This document shows positions 12,388-23,122 of a stretch of 64,000 nt of DNA, one piece after another (the stretch's first letter is position 1; every line of letters begins with the position of its first letter). The stretch comes from Lates calcarifer (lineage: Eukaryota > Chordata > Actinopteri > Centropomidae). Below the pieces are notes generated by a model, which saw only the letters and a list, made by a program, of their open reading frames with translations, searched no databases and was not told where the DNA came from. A program made the translations under genes and the position numbers. The stretch covers positions 8,745,712 to 8,809,711 of the forward strand of contig NC_066851.1 in assembly GCF_001640805.2 (NCBI RefSeq), given 5' to 3'.

Positions 12388-13753
12388 ATGGATCCTGACC
12401 AGCAGACCAGCCCTCTTCCCCAGCCCAGCGCTGAATATTTTCAGTGGGACTATCGCCTCCAGCTTATTGGCCTTGGATTTGGCTTCTATACAGCAATATT
12501 CCTCCTCTCTCACCTTCTGTCTGTGGCTCTGTCACGCACCTACAACTCCCTATTAGCTAAGGAGAAAGTTTTCTGGAACCTTGCAGCCACTCGGGCAGTA
12601 TTCGGCATCCAGAGTACTGTAGCGGGTCTCCGGGCCTTGACTGAGGACTCTGTGTTATCCAGAGACAGGGTGACTGGCCAAGAAGACTGGTCGTGGTTTA
12701 ATGTCCTCACAGCCACGGGTTTCTTCATGTTTGAGAATGTAGCACTTCACACCTCCAGTATGGTGTTTTGGTCATTCGACCTCCCACTGGCGACACACCA
12801 TTTCTTCGCCCTGTCAGGGTATGCAGGGGCGGTGGTGTGGGATTCCCTGGGCCACTTCCTGCCCATGGTTACGCTGTTGCTGGAGATGAGCACACCATTT
12901 ACTTGTATATCCTGGATGTTACTGAAGGTAGGGTCCTTAAAGTGCCTTTGTGATGAGTGAAACTACCTGTCACTTTGCTCCATACAGATCTTACACACAA
13001 TTTATCACAATACAGAGGAATTAAAAGCACCAAATTTTTTTTTTTGGTGAAGGCAGTTATTTTACAAGTCCCATGGCTTTAGTTGCAGCTGCTAGTGCTG
13101 GTTGATTATCATTTTCTTACAGATTTTTGGCAACTACCGTAGAAATTACTGGAAGTGTCACTGGGTTTCAGTTCCTCTTAGGTCTTGTGCACCTTATGAC
13201 TGTCATCAAATAAAGTTTTACATTCTTAGAAAGAGGAAGTTCTATAAAAAGAAGGTCTGGCTCAGTGGTTAAACTTTCACTGTGCCTCCTCAAAGATTTG
13301 AACTTGAGTGCACATTAGGTACAGAGATGTAGACTGCATAGAAAGATGTTATGGTATAAGAATTAGCTTTGTGCTAAGAAATAGTGTTAGTGTCCCAATA
13401 ATGAGTCCTCTCTGCATTTCTTTCACCCTCGACAGGCTGGCTGGGCACGCACCCTGATCTGGAGAGCCAACCAGTGGGTGATGATCCACATGTTCCACTG
13501 TCGGATGGTGCTCACCTACTACATGTGGTGGGTCACCTTGACCCACTGGGGGGAGATTAGCACACACGTGCCCCTGCCCCAGCGCTTACTCTTCTTCACT
13601 GGCCTTGCTCTGCTCACAGTTATCATCAACCCCATCTGGACTCACAAGAAGACCATGCAGCTGCTCAACCCTGTGGACTGGAATTTTGGCAGCAAACCGG
13701 CTCCCCTAAACGGTGCCGTGGAAGGCCAGTCTGTCAAACCTCATGGGAACTGA
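12388..13753 (+). CDS. cln8: CLN8, ER transmembrane TLC-domain protein
   Basis: CLN8 is a multi-pass ER/ERGIC protein with a TRAM-LAG1-CLN8 domain. It acts in ER export of lysosomal enzymes and lipid homeostasis, and human mutations cause neuronal ceroid lipofuscinosis. Two coding exons are seen: 12388-12927 (180 codons, donor CTGAAG/GTAGGG) and 13436-13753 (105 codons plus TGA, acceptor CTCGACAG). The total is 285 residues against 286 in human, with the exon junction at the same place (after the LLK in SWMLLK). Diagnostic blocks are EKVFWNLAATRAVFG, LLLEMSTPFTC, MIHMFHCRMVLTY and HKKTMQLLNPVDWNF. Arg23 aligns with human Arg24, the EPMR mutation site. Hydrophobic segments are spaced along the chain, the first near residues 24-48. 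The C-terminus, KPHGN, lacks the KKXX dilysine signal of the human protein. The start is set by homology and the Kozak context. Confidence 0.97.
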
Positions 13754-14110
13754 TGGGTTATCAAGAAGGTCATTTCTTATCTGATTGATGCCTTTTTTTT
13801 AAAACTTGTTTTTCTTTCTTTATGGATATGTGAAGTGACTTTTAGAGTGATGACAACAAGATGGATATTTTTAAGATTTATTCCATTAGCTTAGGACTTT
13901 TTTACACTTAATACAGGTTTAGTACCACCTAGATAAATGTTGCTACGTTGCCTTCCAAGCCTTTACTTTCAGGTAATTTTCATGTTGGTTTGTTTCTGAT
14001 CATCTTAAGAAAAGAACATCTATTTTCCATCTGGTTAATAGGGTAGGTGTGGTTGTGTAGGGCAGTGGAACGGGGCCCTGCTTGTTTGTGTCACCAGGAC
14101 ACTGTGTTGT

Positions 14111-14116
14111 AATAAA
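14111..14116 (+). terminator. cln8: candidate cln8 polyadenylation signal AATAAA
   Basis: Canonical AATAAA about 360 bases after the cln8 stop codon, followed by an A-rich stretch. It is the first such hexamer after the gene, which gives a short 3'UTR. Confidence 0.55.
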
Positions 14117-15899
14117 AAAAAGAAAAATAATACAGGGTAGCAGATCTTACAAGAGCCTTTCCATAGCAATAATGCAAAATGTAAAAGAAATCTAAGACTC
14201 CCAAAACGTTTTGAAGTGACTGTACATCTATAGTGTTAAAATACTTACATCTGCTTCTGGTTTGTTGCTGTTGTTAGTGAAGTGCAGTCATCCTGTCAGG
14301 TAAAAGAAGACTAGTAGCAACATGTTGTGTGCTTGGGGATACGATTTGAGGGAGACAGGAGAGGTTATGCTCCTTCTCAGTAGTCATCAAATGACTCAGT
14401 AGTAAAGTCACTTCAAGAATGTGGCCTTTGTCATCTGTAGCACCACTGGTACTTTTACAGCAGACACTGTTATTCAGCACTGATTAGGCAGCATAGGCAA
14501 GAAAACTGAGTTAAGTTTAAAGAAGGAGGTTCTATAGGTTTGTCATTGGAGCTATTACATACTAAGTGGGTAATTCCATCAGTCAAATCATGAGTCACAT
14601 TTTGGTTTTATCGTAATCATGAAACAGAAGGCCTTTAACCAGATTTTCTTTTACCAGGAACTGGATCGCTCCACAAAGGCTTTTTTGTCCAAAATGGAGA
14701 ATGTAATGTGGCAAAACTGAAGCCGTATTGATACAGAGTAACCATACAACATGTTCATCATTCTCATTTTTGGTTTCATGAGTGGGAGGAATTTAAATTA
14801 GAGATGTTTTAAAGTAGATTCTTATTTCTACCTATTAAGCTGCATCAGTATTTCAGTAAGATGTTTGTTTTGTGTTTTTCCAAACAATGGCTTCATTGTG
14901 CATGCATTCTTGGCCTTTAGTGTTGGGTTTGTCTGTTGTCACGCATCTGGCGCAGGAACTTTTCATTCAATTGTCTCTGCAAATGCTGCAAACTTTCAGA
15001 TCCTTTATCATCTCTCACTTTTCCCAGTGTTTTGGCTGTAATGGTATTGCTACTGTAGCTCATATTTAATAATGTTAATTAGCTCTAGATTTTTAGACAT
15101 TTCAGTTTTTGTTTTTTTAATCTTGTGTGCATTTCACAATGACTGGATTGACAGAAGAAATGAAATCTATTTACAGCCAATTTAAAGTATTTTCATCAGT
15201 TCAGTTTTAAATGGATATAAATTTAATTATTAATTCCCTTACTTCTTCCTTACATCTGATCTTATTATAATATTTACTACAAAAGTGACTAACATCAGAC
15301 AGTGTTGTGTTTACACTTGGTATTTCATTTTTTAATATGGCATAGAAATACTGTACTGTAACATTATGGGATGAGTGTGGAGATTCCCTATAAGCTCTGT
15401 GCCATTCAGTATCCTGTTTGTGTTGGGAAATTCAATGATTTGAGTTATTCTGAGTTGCATATTAAAATGTTAACTCAGATACAGTACTGTATCCTTTGGC
15501 TGTGTTCATACCCAGACTCTATTAAGGCTGTATAATAGAGTGTCTGCCTGTAGGTGGCAGCATTGGAATAATTATCAGCATGTTTGCTAGGGTTTGGTGT
15601 GACCACACATCCATGATTATGACACATTCTTCCACTGTAACGTTTATCATCTACAAATTATCAACACAGCCTTTTAACAGGCCCATTTAACAAAGCAGGC
15701 ATATCTATATGTAAATGAAGTGTTGGTTTCAATTTCAATAACTTTTAATATATTCATATAATAATAAGAGGAAAACCTTTGTCAATGTTTGAAGCATAGG
15801 CGTGGGGTTTATGCGAAAGCAAAAATGTTTTCTAGCAAGACTCGACAAACACAGACAGAATTTCAATCCAACATCAGCTCGGGACAGCTGTTTCAAGGG
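14117..15899. other. cln8-arhgef10 intergenic region
   Basis: About 1.8 kb of AT-rich sequence with no recognisable gene, RNA or repeat. Short ORFs have no protein-like composition. Confidence 0.5.
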
Positions 15900-16221
15900 G
15901 AGCCACCTCACACGTCACGTGGGCAAGTTGGAACTCCTCTGTCCGAACTCAGGCCGATCCTACCGGAGAAGACTTTGGAAGCTTGATTGATGTTCTGTAC
16001 AGCCAATTAGAGCTCCCCAAAGTCTACCTATCGACCAATCATCTACTAGGAGGAGGTAAAGCGTTTTCATGGATGGAATCAGCTTGCATCGAAGACAGTG
16101 AAGTTAAAAAGAGGGACACTGGGCAAACGTTGGATGTGTTGTGGTGTGTTTTTTAAAGTCGTGTCGAAGTTAGAAATGCCTGACGTTTAACACTTGCACG
16201 GTGTTACAGCAAAAGGATAAG
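15900..16221 (+). promoter_or_regulatory. arhgef10: arhgef10 promoter and noncoding exon 1 (inferred)
   Basis: The segment has a GTCACGTG E-box at 15914-15921, close to the CLEAR/USF/TFE type, and CCAAT boxes at 16003-16007 and 16035-16039. It is relatively CpG-rich for this window. A possible noncoding exon ends at GATAAG/GTAATT (16221/16222) and would splice to the acceptor TTCCTGTAG before 23050, upstream of the arhgef10 start. No transcript evidence is available, and an alternative first exon elsewhere in intron 1 is possible. Confidence 0.45.
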
Positions 16222-19200
16222 GTAATTCTTTTGGGGAAAAGTCATAAAATGGTGAGTTGAGGACATTTGAACGTTTCTGACAAAGTTTTAAACATCCTTA
16301 ACTTTACTCTTAAGCTAACTGTTTTCTTCAGGTGGGCACTAACGTGAGGCTAATTATCTGACAAAGCTATGTGAACTGTTTCTTTTGTGTATTGCAGTGA
16401 CTTACGGGCATTTTGTTTTTAAAACAGTGTATTGGGAGATGGCTATAACGTGGCGCCCCAGCTACACTGCCAAGTTGCCAACATTATGAGCTACCTGCTT
16501 TAACAAAGACAGACACTGTTTTTTATTCACACACTTGTGTTAATTAATGCGTCCTAATGTCGAAAGTAGCTGTTCTTAGACCTTGAAATGTCTCAGATAA
16601 ACTTTTCCCGTATTTTTGCTCAACATATTAACTAAACAGGATACTAACACATTTCCTCAGGGTTCGACTCTGTCATTAACATTTTGATTTGAACACAGCC
16701 TGATACTTTTCTGAACCCCCTGTCCCTCTTCAAGGATGCAGCTGCAGGTGCAAGATAGCCTTTTGGCTTTACTTTTAAAAGCATGTCAAGTTTGTCACTT
16801 TCATAATATCCATAACTTCATTAATACAAAAAATTTGTCATAGAAAATATTTGAATTCCTCTGGACCTTAACACTTCCATTAAATCATTCATGTTTGTGA
16901 GGAAATCCTGCTGTGCTGGAGCAGTCAACCCCAACTCCAAATTCAAGTAGTCATGCATAGCATTCCTTCAGTGAAAAGGCTGCACAGCTTCACTCAACTG
17001 GAAGATCAGTCTAAACAGGTAGTAAAACCATAATTGAATTAAACTATTTCCCTTCTTAGTTGCCTCTCTGCGCAGAAACAACCCTGTGCTTCCAGGAATA
17101 TTTAAAACTTAGCTAATCCACCTAAAAGATAGTTTAAATACAAAGAGTGCTTTGATCTTCATCTGTATTGTTTGGTGCCATTACATGTCCAGTTTACTCA
17201 GGCCAGTACATGAGTGAGTTCAAGGGGGTCACACACACATGCATGTACACAAACATCTCCATCGGTAATTTGTTTAGCAAATAACTAGGGTGGCCTGGCT
17301 GCAAATACAGATGCTTAATACCTCCCCCCTGCCGTAATAACACCCAGGGAAGGGTGTCAAGGGAGTACAGATCATTTTCTTCCTTGCTTAAATTCACAAC
17401 AGTTTTCTAATGTCAGCACTCAGGTGAGACATGTAGACACACAAGGCTCTTTATGTGTGACACTTTGTCCTGATAAAACCACAGCTGTGGATGTTTTCAG
17501 AGATCTTTAGGGAAAAAGATGTTGGTGTTTTGAAGAAAGGAATGTTGGCAATCAATGTTGACACCATTTGCCATGTCTGTTACCTAGATACTTACGGAGT
17601 GTATTTTAGCATCCTGTCAACCCTTTTGACATTGGCATGAAAACACAGTATAGACCTGTAACTGCAGTATTTTCTTCTGTCATTGTTATTGTCAACACAG
17701 ATGTAGTTTCATGGAGAAATGCCAGGAATTGCTTAATTGCTAAAGTAATTGTGACAAGCCAGTAACTCTGCTTTGCCAGCAGTGGCTCATGGAAATGCCT
17801 TCAGTTTACCATGACTAAGCTTGGGGTGCCTTGAATACACAGTGGTTGAGCAGAGGAGCATACCGTTCATTTTTAGAAAGGCAGTTATGGATTCACTGTC
17901 CACCCACGACCCCACCAATGATGATCCACAGAGATAAGCCTTGGATTAGCAACATAATTCAGCAACAGCTGGGAAAGAAAGACACTGCTTCCTGCAGGTG
18001 GATGTGAGAAAGTGCTCACATACCACACACTTGTTTAGCAGCTGGGAACATGTGTCAGATAAATTTAGAGCTGGAACTGGCCTGGGAACATCAGTTTTGT
18101 ATATGATGGGCATCATAGATCCTTCGACTACCATGTGAATTGAGTTATATTCTTAGCTGCCATGGATAAGTAAAGTCATTGGTCACTGGCAATCTTGGCT
18201 TCAGACAGTGTCTCCACACTTTGATGTCAGTGCAATGACCCACACGCTGACGATCAAGAGTATTGCAGTTTCCTGTGCTCATTTATTGTAATCTGGATGA
18301 GTCGCTCTATTCATATTAAAATGCACTCAGAGCTTCAATCCAGCCAGTCAACAAAAGCTCTTTGGAGCAGCCGCTTATCCACTGTTCACCACACACTATA
18401 TAGTGTTCTTCTGGTGGCATGTTGGGCTCTTGAAGCTTTGGTGTGGCTCACTGGGTGGGTGGAGACCAGTTACGAGTGACAGCCAAGACTGCGGCTCCCT
18501 CTGTTTTCAAATGGGCACCACACTTGAAATATTATGCAGCCCGAGTCTTTCATTTTCTCCAGTGATTCCCATGCCTGGAGAGCCATTTCAGTTTTTTGTC
18601 AACTTTATTGAAAACAGAAATTGCCTCCAACTTAAGGCCAATGTAAAAAATTGACATTAGAATTGTGATGTACAAAAGTCATATCTTTGTTACAGTACAG
18701 ATTTTCCTATGTGCATAAGGGGATAATTTAACGTTGTGTGATGCATCATAAAGGTCACACTGCGCACTGAAATGTGGTGGATGACACCATGCAGTAATGC
18801 GCCATTGTGGTAGCGTAGCACTGACCGCATTTGGTTTAGAAATACAGCTTCAGTGCTTGTAGTTGACATGAAATGCCCTCTCGTGTCCAACAGATGACAC
18901 ATCTCACTTCAGATAGAAATACTGCAGACCTGCGGGCCTGCTTATTGAAGTGTATTTTATTATTAAAGTGTATTTTGCTATAATCCACACCCATTAGGCC
19001 TGTAATTTTAACTGGTAGCTAACGGGGAATACCAGACTCAGCCTCTTGTCTTCTGGTTGTGTTCATTGTTCGGTGTGTTGAGGACAGATTATATTACATT
19101 GGGTGGAGGCGTAAACACATGAGAAGACTTTTGCTGTGACGGGAACAGAAGGATATGCGATTATGCTCAGGTGTGGTTCATTAAAATATTCATGTCTATA

Positions 19201-19675
19201 AATATGGTTCCACTTTGTCATTTGCCAATCGCCTCAGCATTTTTAACTTACCAGGAGTCAGGATTCTCACTTGTGCCTGTTTGTCAGATTCCCTTAGCCT
19301 TTTTGAGGTCAGGGTGGGTGGTGTAGTGTAGTGGTGTGTTGTCAAGGCTGGTTGGCCCAGATACTACTAAGATTTGCAAGGTTGATCCTGTATGAAATAC
19401 AGAGCTTTTGAGTTGAGATTTATGGTACAGGCTGTGCTACCTGGCACAGTTGACAACCAGTGGACATATATCACGTCGTCACCATGTTGTTCAGAATACA
19501 TGCTTTAAACCTGGTTTTGATGAGACTAGAATGAGGTACCTTTTTGTCCTTTTTAGTATGCTGCAGGCACTGTCCGGTCCTCCCCTGAACACCCCCCTGC
19601 AAATACATTACAGTACTTTATTAAGCCTGTCCATCCACTCTTTGTAGACAGACAGACACTCTCAGTAGACTACAA

Positions 19676-19676
19676 G

Positions 19677-19717
<41 letters not shown>

Positions 19718-19732
19718 ACTCCTCTCTCTCAC
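19676..19732. repeat. (CT)n microsatellite
   Basis: Imperfect TC/CT dinucleotide tract with CC interruptions, continuing into CT-rich sequence up to about 19745. Confidence 0.9.
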
Positions 19733-20330
19733 CACCCTCTCCCCCAGGCTTTTCTTTATGACTTTCAGCCCGTGAGTGGAATGCCACTTGTCATCAAGTG
19801 TGCTACAGAAAAATCAAAATCCTTGACAAACCAGAGTGTTTCATGTAGAATAGCTCTCAGCAACACACACAATTAATTTCTGACAGGAAAATTTGAAAAA
19901 GTTCAAGTTTTTTTTCCAGGTTGAAAACCATAGGGAAATTACAAGAAATCAGTGATTTAAAGTATGGACCACCCTGCTATCATACGCTGTCTCTGCAAGT
20001 TCCATCATTCTTTGATTTGTTTCAGTTTAGAAAATGTGTTAATTGTGAATTGTTATGACTTTAGAGAAATGTAATTTTACTGGAGCATGTATGCTCTCTC
20101 AGCCCGTCTTTGATTTAAAAAGTTTAAATGATGCTAAAACTAGAATAATTCCGGTAATTTGACACCCCTTTTGCAGTGTGAAATGGGGAAAATGGCCCAT
20201 GTGAAATGTAGTTAATTTCAAGATACAGTAGTGTCAGTCTCAAGAACCTGACATTTAAAGTGGCACTCTATAGACAGCTGTCCAATTTTCTTTATGAAAA
20301 TGGATAGCAATTTGTCCTACAATATAGATT

Positions 20331-20369
20331 ATGTTGACACTATGTATGTACCGTATATAGTGTCAACAT
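20331..20369. repeat. inverted repeat / hairpin with 13-bp perfect arms
   Basis: Arm ATGTTGACACTAT (20331-20343) is the exact reverse complement of ATAGTGTCAACAT (20357-20369). The 13-base spacer can add about four more pairs with wobbles, giving a stem near 17 bp and a five-base loop. It could be a small terminal-inverted-repeat element, a structured RNA or chance. Confidence 0.85.
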
Positions 20370-23049
20370 GTTTTCTGATCCTTGTCATTGTGTGTTCTTT
20401 CACATAGGTTATTAGGAATACACAGGTGAGCAAATTATCTGCATTACACCAGCAGGCCAGATGTCTGTTTTCCTGTCTGCAAAGCATGGCTGAGCCCTCC
20501 CGACGTGTAATGACATGCTCAGCTGAGTCTGTCATCAACTATACGGCTGATTTTACCTCCCTGGTGTCTTCCGCTCTGGCCTCAATCATTGCTCTCAGAT
20601 TAGACTGTGATACACTGCCTTTTTCATAAACATTGAGTAGATTAGCAGAGAGAGTGTTCATGAATTATGTGGAAAGTTTTCTTGCCTTCTCTGTCAGGGT
20701 TCGCAACTACACATACTCATCTGCTTGCTTGTGTTTCACAGTGTATCACTGTTTACAATGTTGCAGTATAGGTAGGTTGGGTAGCTGGTCATCTCAGTGG
20801 GGTGAGCCAGGTGCGTGTATGGTGCAAACCACATTTGAAGTCACACCACGCCACAGGCCATGCAGGATGTAATTTGTGGAAAGGTGCATTTAGTTTTCCC
20901 CAAGAAGCAAGTAAAAAGACGAAAATCAGACTAATTATAGGAGAGAGAGGGATTGGAGGAATCTGCAGACTGGTTTCAAAGCAGAAGTGAGACGTCTATC
21001 ACACACAAGTCTGCTTCTCCACTTGTGTGTGACAGGGCAATCAAACCAAGCCAGCTGCTCTTGGAAGACAATAAATTTCATCATGTTGGTTTAATGCACA
21101 TTAATTTTTTAAATACTTCTAACAGACAGTGTGGCTTCTTTCTGTTGTGCCTCAGCACCAAGGGGAGCACACCTGAATATTTTGCTTCTTTTCCCCTCCC
21201 TTCCTTCCTTCCTTTTCCTGCTGTCCTAGACCTTGAACAGTGTGTTTGAAGGAAGAGATGAGTCACTCTTTGAAGCTCCTGTTGGGGCTCGGCTGACAGT
21301 GTGCCAGCCACTTTACCACCATGTATATCATGTAACTACCTGTTTCATACTAATACAAAACTTTTCTCAGGCTGTGCAGATTATAGGATCTCATCATCAG
21401 TCATACTATATAACAATGTAACTGCTCCTGTTCGTCCTCTCTATTGTGTTGGCTATTTCTCCTCAGGCTATGCATACTCTACCTGCCTCTGTTAGCGCTA
21501 GCATTATCTGTCAGCCGCACTGTATTCAGCAGACACTGGCCCTGTGTGTTCACATCCACTGTTCTGGCCTTGTGCCCTGTGAATAGGGTGGAGGACAAAG
21601 AAGCAGAGGATTTCACATTATTTGTAGACAAAACAAGCTTTGAGACTCAGAATGAGTTATCCTTTGGATCTTGTTTGCTGCAATCCTGTGGTGTCTTAGT
21701 AAGTAGACTGTTGTAAACTTATGTTGTGGTTTGTATTGAACTGCAGAGATTGCATAGGGTAGAACATGGGGCATACAAGCCACAACAATTGCCTCTTTAT
21801 GCTACAGCATGATGTCACGACTCTGTCATCTGTTCTTGTGGATACTAGCACGCTGAAGAAGATTGGAAATAGCACATTTTTTTCTAGGGAATGCCTTTGA
21901 CAGAACTGTCACCTCTGGATACAAATTGTACATCAGCAAACAAAGGCTGTGTGCAGAGGAATGTAATGTCTCTCATGCCCATGCAGGTCCTAAGGTCTCT
22001 CCTGCCTCAGCATGCTAATGACCTTTCCCTGGGCCAAAGTGTGTGGTTTCCTTTAAGGCAAAAAGTCACATTGACCTCTGCATCCCAAATGCTCATACAT
22101 ACTGTAACTGGTTTTATTCCAAGTCTATTAGTAGAATATTGCAACCACAGACATGATAATGTCCTTGGGTTTTAATTTACGTTGAAATATTTTTCACAGC
22201 CTGTGGCATAATGTAACCTTTTTGCTCATCAAGCATGAGAATTTCTTTTTTTTTGTCCCGTGCTTGAACAAAAACACTTCAGAGTGGTAGAAGTAGTGTT
22301 TGCCTGTGGCTGTTTATTGTCTAATCTACATTTGGTTGTATTTGATCTCTTATCTTGGAGAAAGTGTGCAAATTTATTATGTATCTACTTGTGATAAACC
22401 AGCTCATTTAAGACCTCTTACAAATGTATTCATTTTGATAAAGGCTGAGCTCAGTAAACTAATAGAGGGATGTATGTTTACTACTGACTTGCTTTGAATA
22501 AGTTAGTGCCCGATTCACCACAATAAACAAACAAGAATTAAAATCTGAACAGGAACCTGCTTTGAATACAGAAACCCCCCACAGCCCTTCTTTTCATAAT
22601 GGTTACACCACAGGGTATGGTTTATCCATTATAATGGTGGCCAGGCCCATTTACACCCATGACATGACTCACACCCACAATTAGCATATGGGAATGTTGT
22701 GTACACTGAAACGCGTGGTGGTGTCAACAGACCCCTAGGAGCACTTTGAGAGCTTCTTTTGTTTTCATTCATTTGTCTGAATTAGCCATGGTTGATATTC
22801 TAGTGTTGACAAAGAAGGTACCAGACCATGACCACACCACAGCCATGCTCCTCTACTGACAAATTGCTGCTGTAACATTAAACAACAAGTGTGGTTGGAC
22901 TTATGGAGACTGAGTGTCTTACATATGCCAACACAGAAATGCCTAAGTTATGATGTATGGAAACATTCTTCAGTGCTACATTCATTTGGAAACAGTGTGT
23001 ATCAATCCACTAATTTTGCTATTTTATGACGTTTCTCTTGTTCCTGTAG

Positions 23050-23122
23050 GAATGTGTGTCGGCGTAGTTGATCCCCTGCATGCAGCTGTCTGAAGAGCTT
23101 GTGCAGGAGAGGAGCAGCAAGC
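23050..23122 (+). promoter_or_regulatory. arhgef10: arhgef10 5' leader in the first coding exon, with uORF
   Basis: Leader sequence after acceptor TTCCTGTAG. It contains a short uORF (ATG at 23052, stop ending at 23093, 13 codons). The arhgef10 ATG at 23123 has A at -3 and G at +4. Confidence 0.55.

Larger units (their letters stand above)
16222..23049 (+). other. arhgef10: arhgef10 intron 1 (inferred)
   Basis: About 6.8 kb without a recognisable exon. It contains a long CT microsatellite at 19676-19732 and a hairpin at 20331-20369. No tRNA or clear transposon is seen. The boundaries depend on the inferred noncoding exon. Confidence 0.45.

Noticed and set aside
13250..13320. GGCTCAGTGGTTAA... 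in the cln8 intron, SINE- or tRNA-like
   Set aside because: Weak A-box resemblance, no convincing B box and no tail.
21081..21311. Opposed ORFs on both strands in intron 1
   Set aside because: Low-complexity CCTTCCTTCC sequence, with no family resemblance and no splice context.
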